From Shinisaurus crocodilurus (lineage: Eukaryota; Chordata; Lepidosauria; Squamata; Shinisauridae), in contig CM037878.1 in assembly GCA_021292165.1 (NCBI GenBank), positions 288,596,971-288,660,970 of the forward strand: a DNA stretch of 64,000 nt, read 5' to 3'. The position numbers and the translations under genes are program-made. The first letter of the stretch is position 1. Each line of letters starts with the position of its first letter. Of this stretch, positions 40,776 through 51,284 are shown piece after piece. The notes under the pieces were generated by a model that was not told the origin of the DNA, did no database searches, and saw nothing but the letters and a program-made list of their open reading frames with translations.

Positions 40776-41345
40776 TCTCTCCAGTCTTCCTGTGACTCTA
40801 ACCACTATACCACATTGTCTCTTAGAATTGGCACTCCCTCCTTTGTCAGAGGAATGCTGCTAAGATGGAACATAATACCTATAGCCTTTGTAAGTACTAG
40901 TTAATTACAAAAATAACCAGGTTATCTAACAGATAGCCTTCTCTGGTATAGACCACCCCATTCTTTACGTACCAAGGTTACCATAGTGCGGACCACTGAT
41001 CTTCACTTGGGCGTGGTGCAGAACAGGGCCTTCTCCACTGTGGCTTCCACCATGTGGAATGATCTCCCCATCAAGAATGGGCAGGATCCTAGTGTGGGTG
41101 TTCCCACTGACAACTAACGCTGCCTAGCTTTTTTCCTGACCGCTAGTGTTGCCAGCTACCCTCAGTTATTTTAATAAGATATTTTATTTTTTTTATCACT
41201 GGTGTATTACGTTATCAGTTGGCGTTACTGCTTATTATTATGATTTTACTTTGTAAACTGGTTAGGGATTTAATTAAAAAAAAGAAAAAGAAAAGTGGTA
41301 TAAAAATTCTTATATAGCAATTTCTAAAAATACCAATACATTGAA
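40776..41345 (+). mobile_element. L2-like LINE 3' end, decayed
   Basis: From about 40950: 'gtgcagaacagggccttctc' and 'catgtggaatgatctcccca' are the L2 C-terminal coding pattern (AFS..A..WNDLP), with a tail to the A-rich run at 41341-41359. Confidence 0.65.
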
Positions 41346-41439
41346 AAAAAAAAAAAAATCTCCTACCCACATCACTGGGCAAGGACACATTTTTAACCCA
41401 GCAAAAGAATATATGTACATATATGTTTATTTTTACACA

Positions 41440-41535
41440 TAAAAATATGTTTAATTGTACATCGCCCAGGGTGGCCGGGTGACCGGCCAGATGGGCGATT
41501 GATAAATATAATAAATAAATAAATAAATATGTGTT
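41440..41535 (+). mobile_element. L2 tail
   Basis: 'tgtacatcgcccagggtggc' and 'ggccagatgggcgattgata' then (AAAT)n; nearly the same tail as 58500-58560. Confidence 0.85.
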
Positions 41536-42018
41536 ATTTTGATGAACTGTGTTATTTTGATGAACATCAGTATTTCTGGTAGTTATATTAGTTTGGGTGA
41601 AGTGTTTATGTGTTTATTTTGTGGTTGTAAATATGGGTATGTGATCTGACACATCTACTTGCATTGGAAAGATTTTTGCTGAAGAAGAGAGTCACTTGAG
41701 GGCCCGCGGTAAATATAATGAACTTTTTGCTAGATTTTGCATTCTTCTAGAAGTTTAATATTTGACCATTTGGTCTAGAACCTTTTTTTTTTTCTTTCAG
41801 TTTGGAAAGCTGGTTTCAGTTTATGATACATGTTCATCTTTTAATATTAGCAAACCACAAAATATTTTTAAAAAATTACCGGTAATCTAAGTGATCAGTT
41901 AACTAAAATGTTGCACCCTGCAAAAACAAAACAAAACACACCCCACCCACCAAGATACAATAAAAGATATACTGGTACCTACAATCCAACTTGTCTTTTA
42001 TTCCCTGCCACCACCTTT
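41536..42018. other. Non-coding AT-rich stretch
   Basis: No gene or repeat family recognised. Confidence 0.4.
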
Positions 42019-42382
42019 CCCATGGGTCATTCCATGTAAAATCAACCAAAAAAAATGAAAAATTTACCTCACCATCTGCGATTTTTTAAAAAACTGGCAT
42101 ACTGGTAGACCAGCATGAAAAATGAACATACACCAAATTATAGGTCATTATACCTCACGGTTCAAAAGTACAGTGTGCTCAAAAAATGCCCAAAACACGA
42201 TTTTTCAGCATTTGTAACTACATAAAAAGTATCATACTGTCCTTCAGAATTGGCCTAGAAAGTAAATCATGGTGTCATATGAAAGTTCTCGAACTACCCT
42301 TTTATTTGATATGTAACATGAAGCATGCATGTGAAATAAAATATTCAAGGTCATAGTTTCTTTAAGTTTCCTTGAATTCCAA

Positions 42383-42390
42383 AAAAACCA

Positions 42391-42427
<37 letters not shown>

Positions 42428-42490
42428 TATATACCGTCCAACAGCCGAAGCTCCCTGGGCGGTTTACAACAATCGATACAACAAATGTTT
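42383..42490 (-). mobile_element. L2 tail with (ATT)n inside the transposon
   Basis: (TTA)n at 42390-42427, then 'ataccgtccaacagccgaag' and 'ccctgggcggtttacaacaa': minus-strand L2 tail that landed in the left part of the transposon. Confidence 0.8.
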
Positions 42491-42845
42491 TTTTTTTTGC
42501 TGATTTTTTTCCTCAGATAACCCATGTTTACCTTGAGTATATGTACCGATTTCCAGAACGGGGTTTCGAACAGTTCAGAAGATGTGAATGTTCTTATACA
42601 TGCACAATACCTCCCTGCAATAACTTCACCCCCTTATACACACTTAAAACAGAATTTTTTGGAGGGAAATTAAACTTAAGCCCGCCCCCTCCCTTCCGGG
42701 ACCTTCAGGCTGAAACCAAACCAGGCATGGGTAGGCCTCAAACCTTCACAGAGATATATATCTCTTTGGATGTCTACATTAAATCAAGCTTTATTCACAG
42801 ATTCTGATAAGAAAAAAAGGGCAGGCCTGAAGCCGTGACAAGTGC

Positions 42846-43695
42846 CGACCCCACTTCTGCTGCAATGTGTTCATGACTTTTCAAATTGTTGAATTCCTGC
42901 ACACCATTTCTACAGGTAGCGTAACTAAGATCTATTATTTCCCTGATGGTGCAGCAGCACAGTATAAAAGCAGTAAAAACTTCAACAACTTAACTAAGCA
43001 TAAGTCAGATTTCGGTATCGATGCAGAATGGCACTCTTTGCCACATCGCATGGAAAGGGCCTTGTGATGGTTTGGGTGGCACTGTGAAAAGGTTAGCTGC
43101 TCGAGCAAGTTTGCAGCATCCGTATGAAAAACAAATCATGACCCCTCATCAGCTCTTTGATTGGGCAAAGGAGAACATCACACAGGTTGCATTTCAATAC
43201 ACCACAAGTAAAGATTATGAACTGGAAGAAAAACTTCTGAAATGTCGCTTCGAGAATCCAAGACGATTCCTGGGACACAGAAAATTCACGCTGTAATTCC
43301 ATTAACAAAACACACTGTTGCTACTAAAAGATATTCATTTCAATGCGAATCCAGAAAAGAGACAGTGACTATTAAAGAAGGAGAACTGGAATTGCAAGAA
43401 ATACGAGGATTTGTTACATGCGTTTATATCTCACAATGGTGGTTAGGTTGTGTTTTACAAACAGATGATCAGAGAGCGGAAGTGTTAGTGAGCTTTCTTC
43501 ATCCAGCTGGACCAGCAAAATCATTTACGGTATGTATCCAGATAAACAAGATGTCCTATGGATACCATCTTCAGATGTTTTGACAAAAGCTGATCCTTGT
43601 TGCCCAACAGGGCACTTCTATACACTAACAGACAAAGAGTGTCAAGCAGCAACTTCAAGACTAGAAACTACTGTTATGAAAAGCTCCTTAATTTA
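42846..43695 (+). pseudogene. Broken transposase of the 42-45 kb element
   Basis: Four overlapping plus-strand segments in changing frames, so at least three frameshifts: about 42846-43045, 43021-43296, 43242-43545, and about 43530-43695. Segment 1 has 'KIYYFPDGAAAQYKSSKNF', where D-G-x-x-x-Q-Y-K is a likely catalytic block of a DDE-type nuclease. Segment 2 has 'GPCDGLGGTVKRLAARASLQ', a second strongly conserved block (C-D-G-x-G-G). Segment 3 holds 'VYISQWWLGCVL' and 'VLVSFLHPAGPAKSF'. Segment 4 runs to a stop. These blocks resemble a family of multi-copy proteins of invertebrates such as cnidarians and arthropods that I recall as transposase-like; I cannot name the family safely. The N-terminal part, including the first catalytic acid, is missing. 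Confidence 0.72.
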
Positions 43696-44838
43696 GGACT
43701 TGTTAACAAAATGTTAGCAAGTAATATTTGAACTGCATAAAATCTGATCAGCATATATAAAAGTAAAATGGAAAATCTCATCTACAGTATCCACAATAAT
43801 GGTTTTTCAAGCCCACATCTAAGTAAATCAAAATAACTATGCTAGTAAGAGTCCCATTTTGAAATCAAGTACATGTTTCAGGGATGTTAAATGTTATTTA
43901 AAACAAAAGAAGTTTTTTGTCATTATTCAAGGTCAAACTTTTGTATATTTATTTGAAAAAAATAAAATGAACAGGTTTTCCCCAAGCATACTGGTACCTT
44001 TTTTAAAGTACATATTTTAAACCTCATTCTTCTGAAAACAATAGGCCCTGCAACTTATTTTTTAATAAGCAGAACAAGTTCATCAAATCTTAAGCAATTT
44101 GCTTTCAGTTGGAAATATTCTTTGATTGATTTCATACCAGAATGACCACCCAGAGGAAGTATCATTATTCTACACAAAATGTCAGAAGTACCGTATGCTA
44201 TTGCGAATAAGAATACCTAATTTAGGGCTGCACAATTATGACAGGGTAGCTTGTACTTGTGCACAATGTTTTATTCAAAACCTAAGTGATAATGCGTATT
44301 TTCTTAAGATACGTACAGTGAGATAGCAATTCATATGAACTATGACGCATACACACAGAGAGCCCCAAAAGGTGTAACTCGCTTTCTGTTAAGAACCCCA
44401 TTTTGAAAATCGGTACATGTATTAAACACTGCCAGATGAAATACTAAAACAAAAATCATGGAGAAAAAAAATTTAGTTTTTGCAGAATTCAAGGTCAAAT
44501 TTTACTATTTGACCTTGAATATATATTTATTCCAAAAAACCACTTATGTTACATATCAAATGCAAGAGGCTTCAAAGGCTTTCCATCAACACCATGATTA
44601 ACTTTCTAGGTTCTGTAGAACTGGAATTACTGTAATTTTAATGTTGTCCGACACACAAAAATTAACACTTTTCTTCATATTTTTGATTGCCATATCTCCA
44701 AAAGTTTTTGTCCCAGAAGTCTAATTTTGGGAGCAGCTTATTTTCTCAGCAGACCCAACAAGTTCACCAAGTTTTTTTCCAAAATCGGTGACGGTCAGCT
44801 AAATTCATTGGTTGATTTTAAATGGAATGACCCCCCAT

Positions 44839-45089
44839 GCCAAGCCTGGGAAATGGATCTGCAACCTCATAGTCCAGCATTCCGGGCTCCTCTTCAGCAA
44901 CAACAGTTACACAAGAGAGAGGTCAAGGCTGAACCTGCGTTTGCAGGAACATGAGACAAGGTCAAGACCCTGGAAGCACAAGACAACTTGCTGCTAATGG
45001 GATTATGCTAAAACGGAGTCAGCATTTCCTTGGCTGTTAAACCCATGACGATAGCATTTGCCTTGGCCTTTACAAGACCACAAGCTGTC
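44839..45089. other. Non-coding stretch, no gene seen
   Basis: Unassigned. Confidence 0.35.
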
Positions 45090-45168
45090 GGGACAACCCA
45101 ATCCTGCACGGATGCTGCTTGGAAGCAACCTCCATGGGGCTTACTCCGAAGTAAGTGTGTACACGACG
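45090..45168. mobile_element. Fragment of 'gcttactt' MITE
   Basis: 'cccaatcctgcacggatgct' and 'ggggcttactccgaagtaag' then 'tgtgtacacgac'. Related to 23935-24008. Confidence 0.5.
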
Positions 45169-45989
45169 GTTCCATCCTCCAAGCACACAACGGCAGATCA
45201 GTGCAGCATATGTCCGCTATCACAGGGGGGTGGGGGGGGGATCAGTTCCATAAATATGCGTGCCGTCTGACAGACAAGCACAAGAAAACATGTGCTCCCA
45301 TTTAAAAATCAAGATAAGCTTACTCATCAATCACAGCTTCTCTCTCGCAAACACACCCAGGAGGCAACTCATCGCTCTTGAGATTAAAGCCGCACAGGCA
45401 GTTCTTTCCCAAAACTGCTACTTCAAAACAAAAATCAGCCACACGCCAAAGTTCACTGGACAAGCCTACGGCAAACATGTCAGGATGGCGAAGCTTGAAC
45501 AGGAGAGAAAAGCCACGTTTAAAGAGAGAGAGACACACACACACCCCCTCTTGCTTAAACTGTGACGGCAGAGAGGAACACGGCTGGATTAAACTGTTCG
45601 TTTCAGGACGCAGCAGCGTTAAGGCCCACAGCGTACAGGCCAGGGCTACCAGCCTCGGGGCCAGTAAACCACACGCACACACACGAAGGGGGTCCATCTC
45701 TGTTTGGCATCCCTCAACCCCCCACAGCTGAACCGTTCCCGCTCAATCTGATCTCTAATGCCCCGTCACTTCACGCATGCTGGATCCCTTCCTCCTGGAA
45801 GATCCAAAGTACATTTTGACCAGGGATGTGTCTGCAAATGACAGCACCTTGATTTGACACCAGCAGCAAGAGCTGGGTCCTAAACGGCATGAGGAATCAA
45901 GCGCTCCTGAAGGACAGGAACTCGGACACGCCCAGCGTAGAAGAGCGGCTTCCCAAAACAGTGTTATGCAGCAGTTAGACTGGCACTGA
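45169..45989. other. Non-coding stretch, no gene seen
   Basis: Short (AC)n at 45532-45544 and 45675-45685. No coding signal. Confidence 0.4.
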
Positions 45990-46090
45990 GCAGATTTGGG
46001 TGACCCTGGGCCACTCACCAGCTCACAGCCTAACCTACCTCGCAAGGTGGTTGTGAGGATGAACTCGGGGCTGCAGAAAGAGAAACCATG
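45990..46090 (+). mobile_element. MIR-like SINE core, degraded
   Basis: 'tttgggtgaccctgggccac', 'cctaacctacctcgcaaggt', 'ggttgtgaggatgaactcgg'. Confidence 0.65.
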
Positions 46091-46231
46091 TACCTCCTTG
46101 GAGGAAAGGAAGGATGGAAATGCAATCCAGACAATAAACAAGGCTGCACACACGCCCTTTCTCAAGAGACTCCATTTGAAGAGACCGTGTCTTAAGTGAT
46201 AATGTATTCCCATCAATGTATGTAACAGAAA

Positions 46232-46402
46232 AACGTGGCTCACGCTGGCTCAGCTTGTCTGAGCATGGAAAGCTAAGCAGGGTCAAGCCTGGTTATTACT
46301 TGGATGGGAGACCCCTCCTCTAGTTTCCTGCATTGAGCAGGGGGTTCGACTCATTGGCCTTGTAGGCCCCTTCCAACTCTATCATCTATGAATGTCTATG
46401 GT
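46232..46402 (+). mobile_element. 5S-rRNA-derived SINE
   Basis: Plus strand, nearly full length: 'gtggctcacgctggctcagc', 'gaaagctaagcagggtcaag', 'ggatgggagacc', CR1-like tail, end 'ctatcatctatgaatgtcta'. Confidence 0.9.
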
Positions 46403-46434
46403 TTTCCATTCTGCAAACAAGCGGCTATAGCACA

Positions 46435-46518
46435 GCCTTCCCCAACCTGATGCCTTCCAGATGTGTTGGATTGCAAGTTCCATCACCCCCAGCCTGCTCA
46501 AGGCTGTGCTATAGCAGC
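46435..46518. mobile_element. hAT MITE fragment, 'tgtagtcca' family
   Basis: 'ccttccagatgtgttggatt', 'gcaagttccatcacccccag'. It lies between two 'ctatagcac / gtgctatagca' phrases. Confidence 0.5.
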
Positions 46519-47288
46519 TTGCTTTAAATACACAGAGAGACAAACAGAGACAAACACACACACAGGCACCAGAACTAAGATTCTCAGGAAAATGAAACCC
46601 ATAATTACACATCCTGTGGCTTTTCTTTCCCTTTTTTCCTTGCTTCCACAAAATCACAGCATACACATGCTTTGACCGTGACTCACCTTGAGCTTAATCT
46701 GAAAGGCAAGGATCTCCCCCACCACCACCGAAAAGAGTACGTTTATGATTCACAATAGCCCTCTTAACTTTTCATTATTCTTCTGTAAAATCCTATTCCC
46801 CCATGCTTCAGGTAGACGAAAGCCACATTACCCCTAGAACATACAAGAACGCCGCCTGTTAAGACGGCAGGCAACGCGCACAACCAGAAATATCCCGGCC
46901 TTTCGCTTCCCAGTCAGTTCAGTCCTTGCGTTTTTTTACATCATGTCCTTCACTCTTTTTCCTCCCCCTGACTGAGCAGACAGGATGTGTGGGAGCAACG
47001 GCGAACAAAATAAGGCTCCCGCGCCCCTAAAAATAGGAAATGCTTCAAGTCTGAGGAGGGCCAGATTTCAGTCATGGAAGGATCCCAATTCACCATCTGG
47101 TCGGAGACGTGAATTCCTGCTGCGTCCAACACCAGAGAAGAGCCAAGACGGGCTTGGGAGGTGTCTGGGTCTGCGCGTGTTCCTTCCAGTGAGAGTTTGG
47201 GATGGGAGAATTCTGCACAGCGGGGAAACGTACGAATCTGAAGAGTTACTCGGAATTACTAGGTGGCGGGAGAAGGCAGGACACCGAG
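46519..47288. other. Non-coding stretch, no gene seen
   Basis: Unassigned. Confidence 0.4.
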
Positions 47289-47554
47289 CAGGACCGGTGC
47301 AAGGCAGTTTGGTGCCCTAGGCAAGATCAGATATTTAGTGCCCCCCCTTCCCACTTGAGAGCACTGTATTTTTTTTCAAGGCGTTTCCCAGGACCGGTGC
47401 AAGGCAGTTTGGTGCCCTAGGCAAGATCAGATATTTAGTGCCCCCCCCTTCCCACTTGAGAGCACTGTATTTTTTTTCAAGGCGCTTCTGGCGCCCCCTT
47501 TAGCCCTGCGCCCTAGGCAGCTGCCTAGTTGGCCTAATGGTAACACCGGCCCTG
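47289..47554. mobile_element. hAT element with a 100-bp tandem duplication
   Basis: Begins CAGGACCGGTGCAAGGCAGT and ends 'taacaccggccctg'. The first 100 bp (47289-47388) are repeated directly from 47389 with near identity. Same family as 2227-2391, opposite orientation. 'caccgag' flanks both sides, but offset by 3 bp on the right. Confidence 0.85.
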
Positions 47555-47589
47555 AGTCACCGAGACATGTAAGGCAGCCCTCCAGGTGA

Positions 47590-47690
47590 GCCAGGACAAC
47601 AGTCCCCATCTTCCCCAGCCAGCATGGGACCGGTAGTCCAAACCATCTGCAGGGCGCCACATTGGGGGAGGCTGGTCCAACGGGTCTTTC
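47590..47690. mobile_element. hAT MITE fragment, 'tgtagtcca' family
   Basis: 'cccagccagcatgggaccgg', 'tagtccaaaccatctgcagg', 'gcgccacattgggggaggct'. Confidence 0.6.
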
Positions 47691-48249
47691 GCAAGCCCTT
47701 GTCTCATTCCCGATCAGGGTTTAAAACAGGGGTGAGGAACATCCTCTGGTCCAAAGACCAGTTCCCCCACCCTAGAACCCCGGGGGGGGGAGGTACTGTT
47801 CGCCAGAACTGCGACTGTAATGCAGCTGAATTTCCAGCTGAAATCTGACAGCACAGGAGTGGGGCGGGGGAGGAGGAGAACCACTGTTTTCCCTTGTTTT
47901 AAAGGGGAATCACACTTCCAGGATCGCAATTTTACTTTAAAACCACGCAATTTTAAAAGAAAATCTGCATTTCCTGCCCCCCCACACACACACACACAGA
48001 CAAACTTCAGTGGTTGGGTTGGGCGGGGGTGACAAAATCAGCTACAAAATCAGATGGAAGGCATATGCAGCCGATGGGTCAACATGTTCCCCCGCCCCCA
48101 ATTTAAAACATAGTTTTTCCCCACCCCATGGGTTTGCCTCTACCGAAGAGCTCGCACAATGCTCCCCATTGTGGCAAACATGTGGAAAATATTTGTCCAG
48201 ACTCTTCATTCATGCAGAATTTTCCCCAGAACGATCCATGAAAAATCCA
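47691..48249. other. Non-coding stretch, no gene seen
   Basis: Unassigned; short (CA)n near 47983-47998. Confidence 0.4.
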
Positions 48250-48475
48250 TTTATTTATTTGTTTATTATATTTACACCCCGCCTTTTTTCCTGCAAGGAA
48301 CCCAAGGTGGCTTACATAATCCTCCTCCTCCTCCTCCTCCTCCTCTCCATTTTATCCTCACAACAACCCTGTGAGGTAGGTTAGGCTGAGAGGCAGTGAC
48401 TGGCCCAAAGTCACCCAGTGAGTTTCATGGCCGAGCGGGGACTAGAACCCGGATCTCCCGAGTCCCAGTCCAATC
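48250..48475 (-). mobile_element. MIR-like tRNA CORE-SINE
   Basis: Minus strand, with (CTC)n expansion; head truncated after 'gtcccagtccaa'. Confidence 0.87.
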
Positions 48476-48546
48476 TTATGATTTCTAGAAGAATTGCCCT
48501 TAAAAATTTTTTTAAAAAACCCCTAGGTTCCCACATTCCATTTCTT

Positions 48547-48872
48547 AGGGGAGGAAGCACAGCTCAGTGATAGAGGCAGTATCCCAGTATCAGAGGCAGT
48601 CTGCCTATGTACTCCAGTTGCTGGGGAACATGGGCGGGAAGGTGCTGCTGCACTCCTGTCCTGCTTTTGGGATCCTGCGGGCAGCTGGCTGGCCACTGTG
48701 TGAACAGAATGCTGGACTGGATGAACCCTTGGTCTGATCCAGCACGGCACTTCTTATGTTCAGTTGCTTTGCAGGCAGAAGGTCCAAGGCTCAATCTCTG
48801 ACATCTCAAGTGTAAAAGTTGGGAAAGACCACCAACACAGTCACAGAAGACGATACTGGGCTACAATCTAGA
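48547..48872 (+). mobile_element. Sauria-type tRNA SINE split by a LINE end
   Basis: 48547-48575 is the SINE head ('gaagcacagctcagtgatag', box A). 48576-48760 is a plus-strand CR1-like LINE 3' UTR ('cctatgtactccagttgctg', 'tgaacagaatgctggactgg'). 48761-48872 resumes the SINE ('gcaggcagaaggtccaaggc', box B). So the LINE end is the younger insertion. Confidence 0.72.
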
Positions 48873-48936
48873 CAGCTAAATAGCCTCACCTGGTAGAAGG
48901 CAACCAACCTCCTGAGCAGTAGCCCGTGCTAACCTG

Positions 48937-49460
48937 TTATATTAATATTAATATTAATATTAATATTAATATCAATATCAATATTTTATTTAATACATTT
49001 TTATACTGGCCATTAGCCGAAGCTCTCTGGGCAGTTTACAACAGTTAAAATCATAAAATACAATATAAAATTTAAAGCCACAGATTAAAAACAAACAGCA
49101 GAGCTAGCAGCAGCAGTTACAATAACAGAATTAAAAACAACTACAAGATTAAAATGATTAAGAAGATTAAAATGCCTGGGAGAACAGAAAGGTCTTCACC
49201 TGGCGCTGGAAAGAATACAAAGTAGGCGCCAGGCGAACCTCTTTGGGGAGCTCATTCCATAACCGGGGTGCCACAGCAGAAAAGGCCCTCCTCCTGGCAG
49301 CCACCTGCCTCATTTCCTTCGGCAGGGGCTCTCGGAGAAGGACCGCTGATGCAGATCTTACTGTCCGGGCAGGTACATATTAATTATTATGTATTGATTT
49401 CATCTATATACCACCCAATAGCCGAAGCTCTCTGGGCTGTTTACAACAATTCACGAAAAC
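48937..49460 (-). mobile_element. L2-like LINE 3' end with (ATATTA)n tail
   Basis: Minus strand. The (ATATTA)n microsatellite (48937-48985) is the tail; then 'actggccattagccgaagct', 'aaaggtcttcacctggcgct', 'aaccggggtgccacagcaga'. A second tail follows at about 49380-49455. Closely similar to 30150-30550. Confidence 0.82.
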
Positions 49461-49734
49461 ACAGGCTTCCCTGTGGCCCTGCTTCCCCTCTCATTGCCCA
49501 GGTCGGGGTGGGGGGGACAGTCCAGCTGGAGCAGGTCCTGATGTTGCCTTGGCCTGCTCCTGCCTCCTTCGCTCCTTCTTCTTCTATCTGTCTGTTGCAG
49601 TAAGAAGATGGATTCCTGCAGCACCTCTGAGTCCGCTACATAAGGCAGCTTCTGATGCTCAAAGAGCGGCCAGCCGGATTGCTGTGTATGCTTCCATGAA
49701 AGTGGTGCTCAGAGGTAGGCCTTATTCTTCCACT

Positions 49735-49872
49735 GATATCCCGTCTTTTTTTCCTCTTGCAAGGAACCCCAGGAGGCTTACACGGCCCTCCTCCTCCCCA
49801 TTTTATCCTCACAACAACCCTCTGAGGGAGGTTAGGATGAGAGTCAGTGACTGGCCCAAAGTCACCAGATGA
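49735..49872 (-). mobile_element. MIR-like SINE, diverged
   Basis: 'cttgcaaggaaccccaggag', 'cattttatcctcacaacaac', 'gactggcccaaagtcacc'. Older copy. Confidence 0.75.
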
Positions 49873-50265
49873 ATTGCACCCTAGGGTGCTGAGGGAGCTT
49901 ACGAGTCTTATTCGGAGCCACCAGCTGCAATCTCTGGGAAATTCTGGAGAACGGGTGAGGCGTGGGAAGACTGCAGACAATCAGATGTTGTTTTCATCTT
50001 CAAAAAGAGGAGAAAGCAGATCCTGGGGGAAATCCTAGGACAGATTATCCGTCGGTCAACTAGAGAATAATGCATTGATTCCAAGGAGCTGGCGTGGCTT
50101 TATCAAGATTAAGTCATGCCAGACCAACTTTATCTCCCTGTTTGACAGAGTTACCAGCCTGGTAGATCATGGGAACACTGTGGACAGAACACATATCGAT
50201 TTCTGCAAAGCATTAATATCCTTGTTCCAAGGTCACGTAGTAGCTCCAACTCATTCCAAGGTAGA
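49873..50265 (+). pseudogene. CR1-like LINE RT segment, decayed
   Basis: Plus strand. The DNA 'cagatgttgttttcatcttc' then 'aaaaagaggag' and 'agattaagtcatgccagacc' follows the RT region of CR1-like LINEs: the pattern 'DVVFIFKKR' (usually VVPIFKKG), then 'SCQTNFISLFDRVTSLVDHGN' and a 'DFCKAL' relic of the DFSKAFD motif. It is interrupted by stops and ends near 50265. Together with 51285-52230 it may belong to one original element. Confidence 0.75.
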
Positions 50266-50760
50266 AAAAGAATTTCCCCCTCCCGCTAACTCTGAAAAAA
50301 AGAGAAGGTGTGGACACGTCTATTGTTCATTTCCATAATGTCTTGTTTAGGGACCATCTGGGGCTGCCTGGGTCCCCTGAAGAAATGCATTCTAACATCC
50401 TGGGGCTGACTGAAGTGCCACTTAGCTGTATTTGGAGTATCAGAGGCAGTGTGGAAAGAGGCTTTAGAGAGCCAAAGTGAGCTACATCAATCTGGAATTT
50501 TAAAAGGAAGCTGGAAAGTGTAGAGATTGCTTTGGGCTCTTGAGAACCTAAACCTCTCCTTCCAAGATTTCCCCAGACACTGAATTCTAACTTTTGCCGA
50601 TCAGTCCAACAAGATTGGTGGACTTGGGTCTTTTGGCTGTAGATCATAAATTGCATGTACAGCTCATTTGCCTTCTAAATATCTGTGCCAGAGCAATCCC
50701 ACTCACCCCAATACAACCCTGGAGCTTCCTCAGAGGAATGTAAGGAAGATGTCTTCAGCG
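50266..50760. other. Non-coding stretch, no gene seen
   Basis: Unassigned. Confidence 0.4.
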
Positions 50761-50767
50761 CTTAAAA

Positions 50768-50897
50768 CTCCAACCTTGGGTCCCCAGATGTTGCTGGCCT
50801 ACAGCTCCCAGAATCCCTTGCCATTAGCCATGCTGGCTGGGGTATGCTGGGAGCTGTAGGCCAGCAACATCTGGGGACCCAAGGTTGGAGAGCCCTG
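50768..50897. mobile_element. Palindromic hAT MITE, 'gttgctgg' subfamily
   Basis: Left end truncated ('aactccaaccttgggtcccc'), right end 'aaggttggagagccctg' complete. 'cttaaaa' and 'cttaaac' near the ends could be the old target duplication. Confidence 0.85.
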
Positions 50898-51284
50898 ACT
50901 TAAACAGTCAGAGCCATCGGTGAGGGGCCCTGTCCCTGGAGCTCAGGGTATTTTGAAACACTGACTAAAGGCACAGTCCTATCGATCGCGCGCTCAGTGC
51001 TCATATCCTGGTGGCCCCCAGCCTCATCCCCCTCCCCACCTCCCCAAAACACCCCCTTTACCCCTCTCCAAGGTCGATATTTTCCAACCTCAGAGCAGCA
51101 GCCAGCATGGTTCTTTCTGTGCCAGCCGCAAGGGGGTCAGGAGAATCGGAGCATGGATCCCAGCTCCAAGGTCCGAGCTCTGTTTCCCGACCTTGGAATC
51201 TGGGAATCCGGAATATCCTATGATCCTCCAGGCGATGTCCAGGGGCCACAGGTTTGCTCTCCCCATATCCCAGTTGGCGAAAGA
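50898..51284. other. Non-coding stretch, no gene seen
   Basis: Unassigned. Confidence 0.4.

Larger units (their letters stand above)
42024..44833 (+). mobile_element. Complete 2.8-kb DNA transposon, GGGTCATTCC termini
   Basis: The left end GGGTCATTCCATGTAAAATC and the right end's inverse GGGTCATTCCATTTAAAATC differ at one base over the first 26. The flanks are cccat at 42019-42023 and 44834-44838, a 5-bp target duplication (4 bp is possible because of the C run). Similarity between ends extends inward for roughly 350 bp ('tttgatatgtaacat', 'attcaaggtc', 'aaatcatggtgt' occur in matching inverse order), so it has long inverted repeats. It encloses a broken transposase (42846-43695). Subterminal and internal 'ttcaaggtca' units recur (about 42348, 43928, 44484, 44510). 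The superfamily is uncertain; GGG termini and a 4-5 bp duplication would suit a Sola-like element. Confidence 0.88.

Noticed and set aside
42541..42807. 88-codon frame as the N-terminus of the transposase
   Set aside because: It lies just after the L2 tail, has no link in frame to the later blocks and shows no conserved motif.
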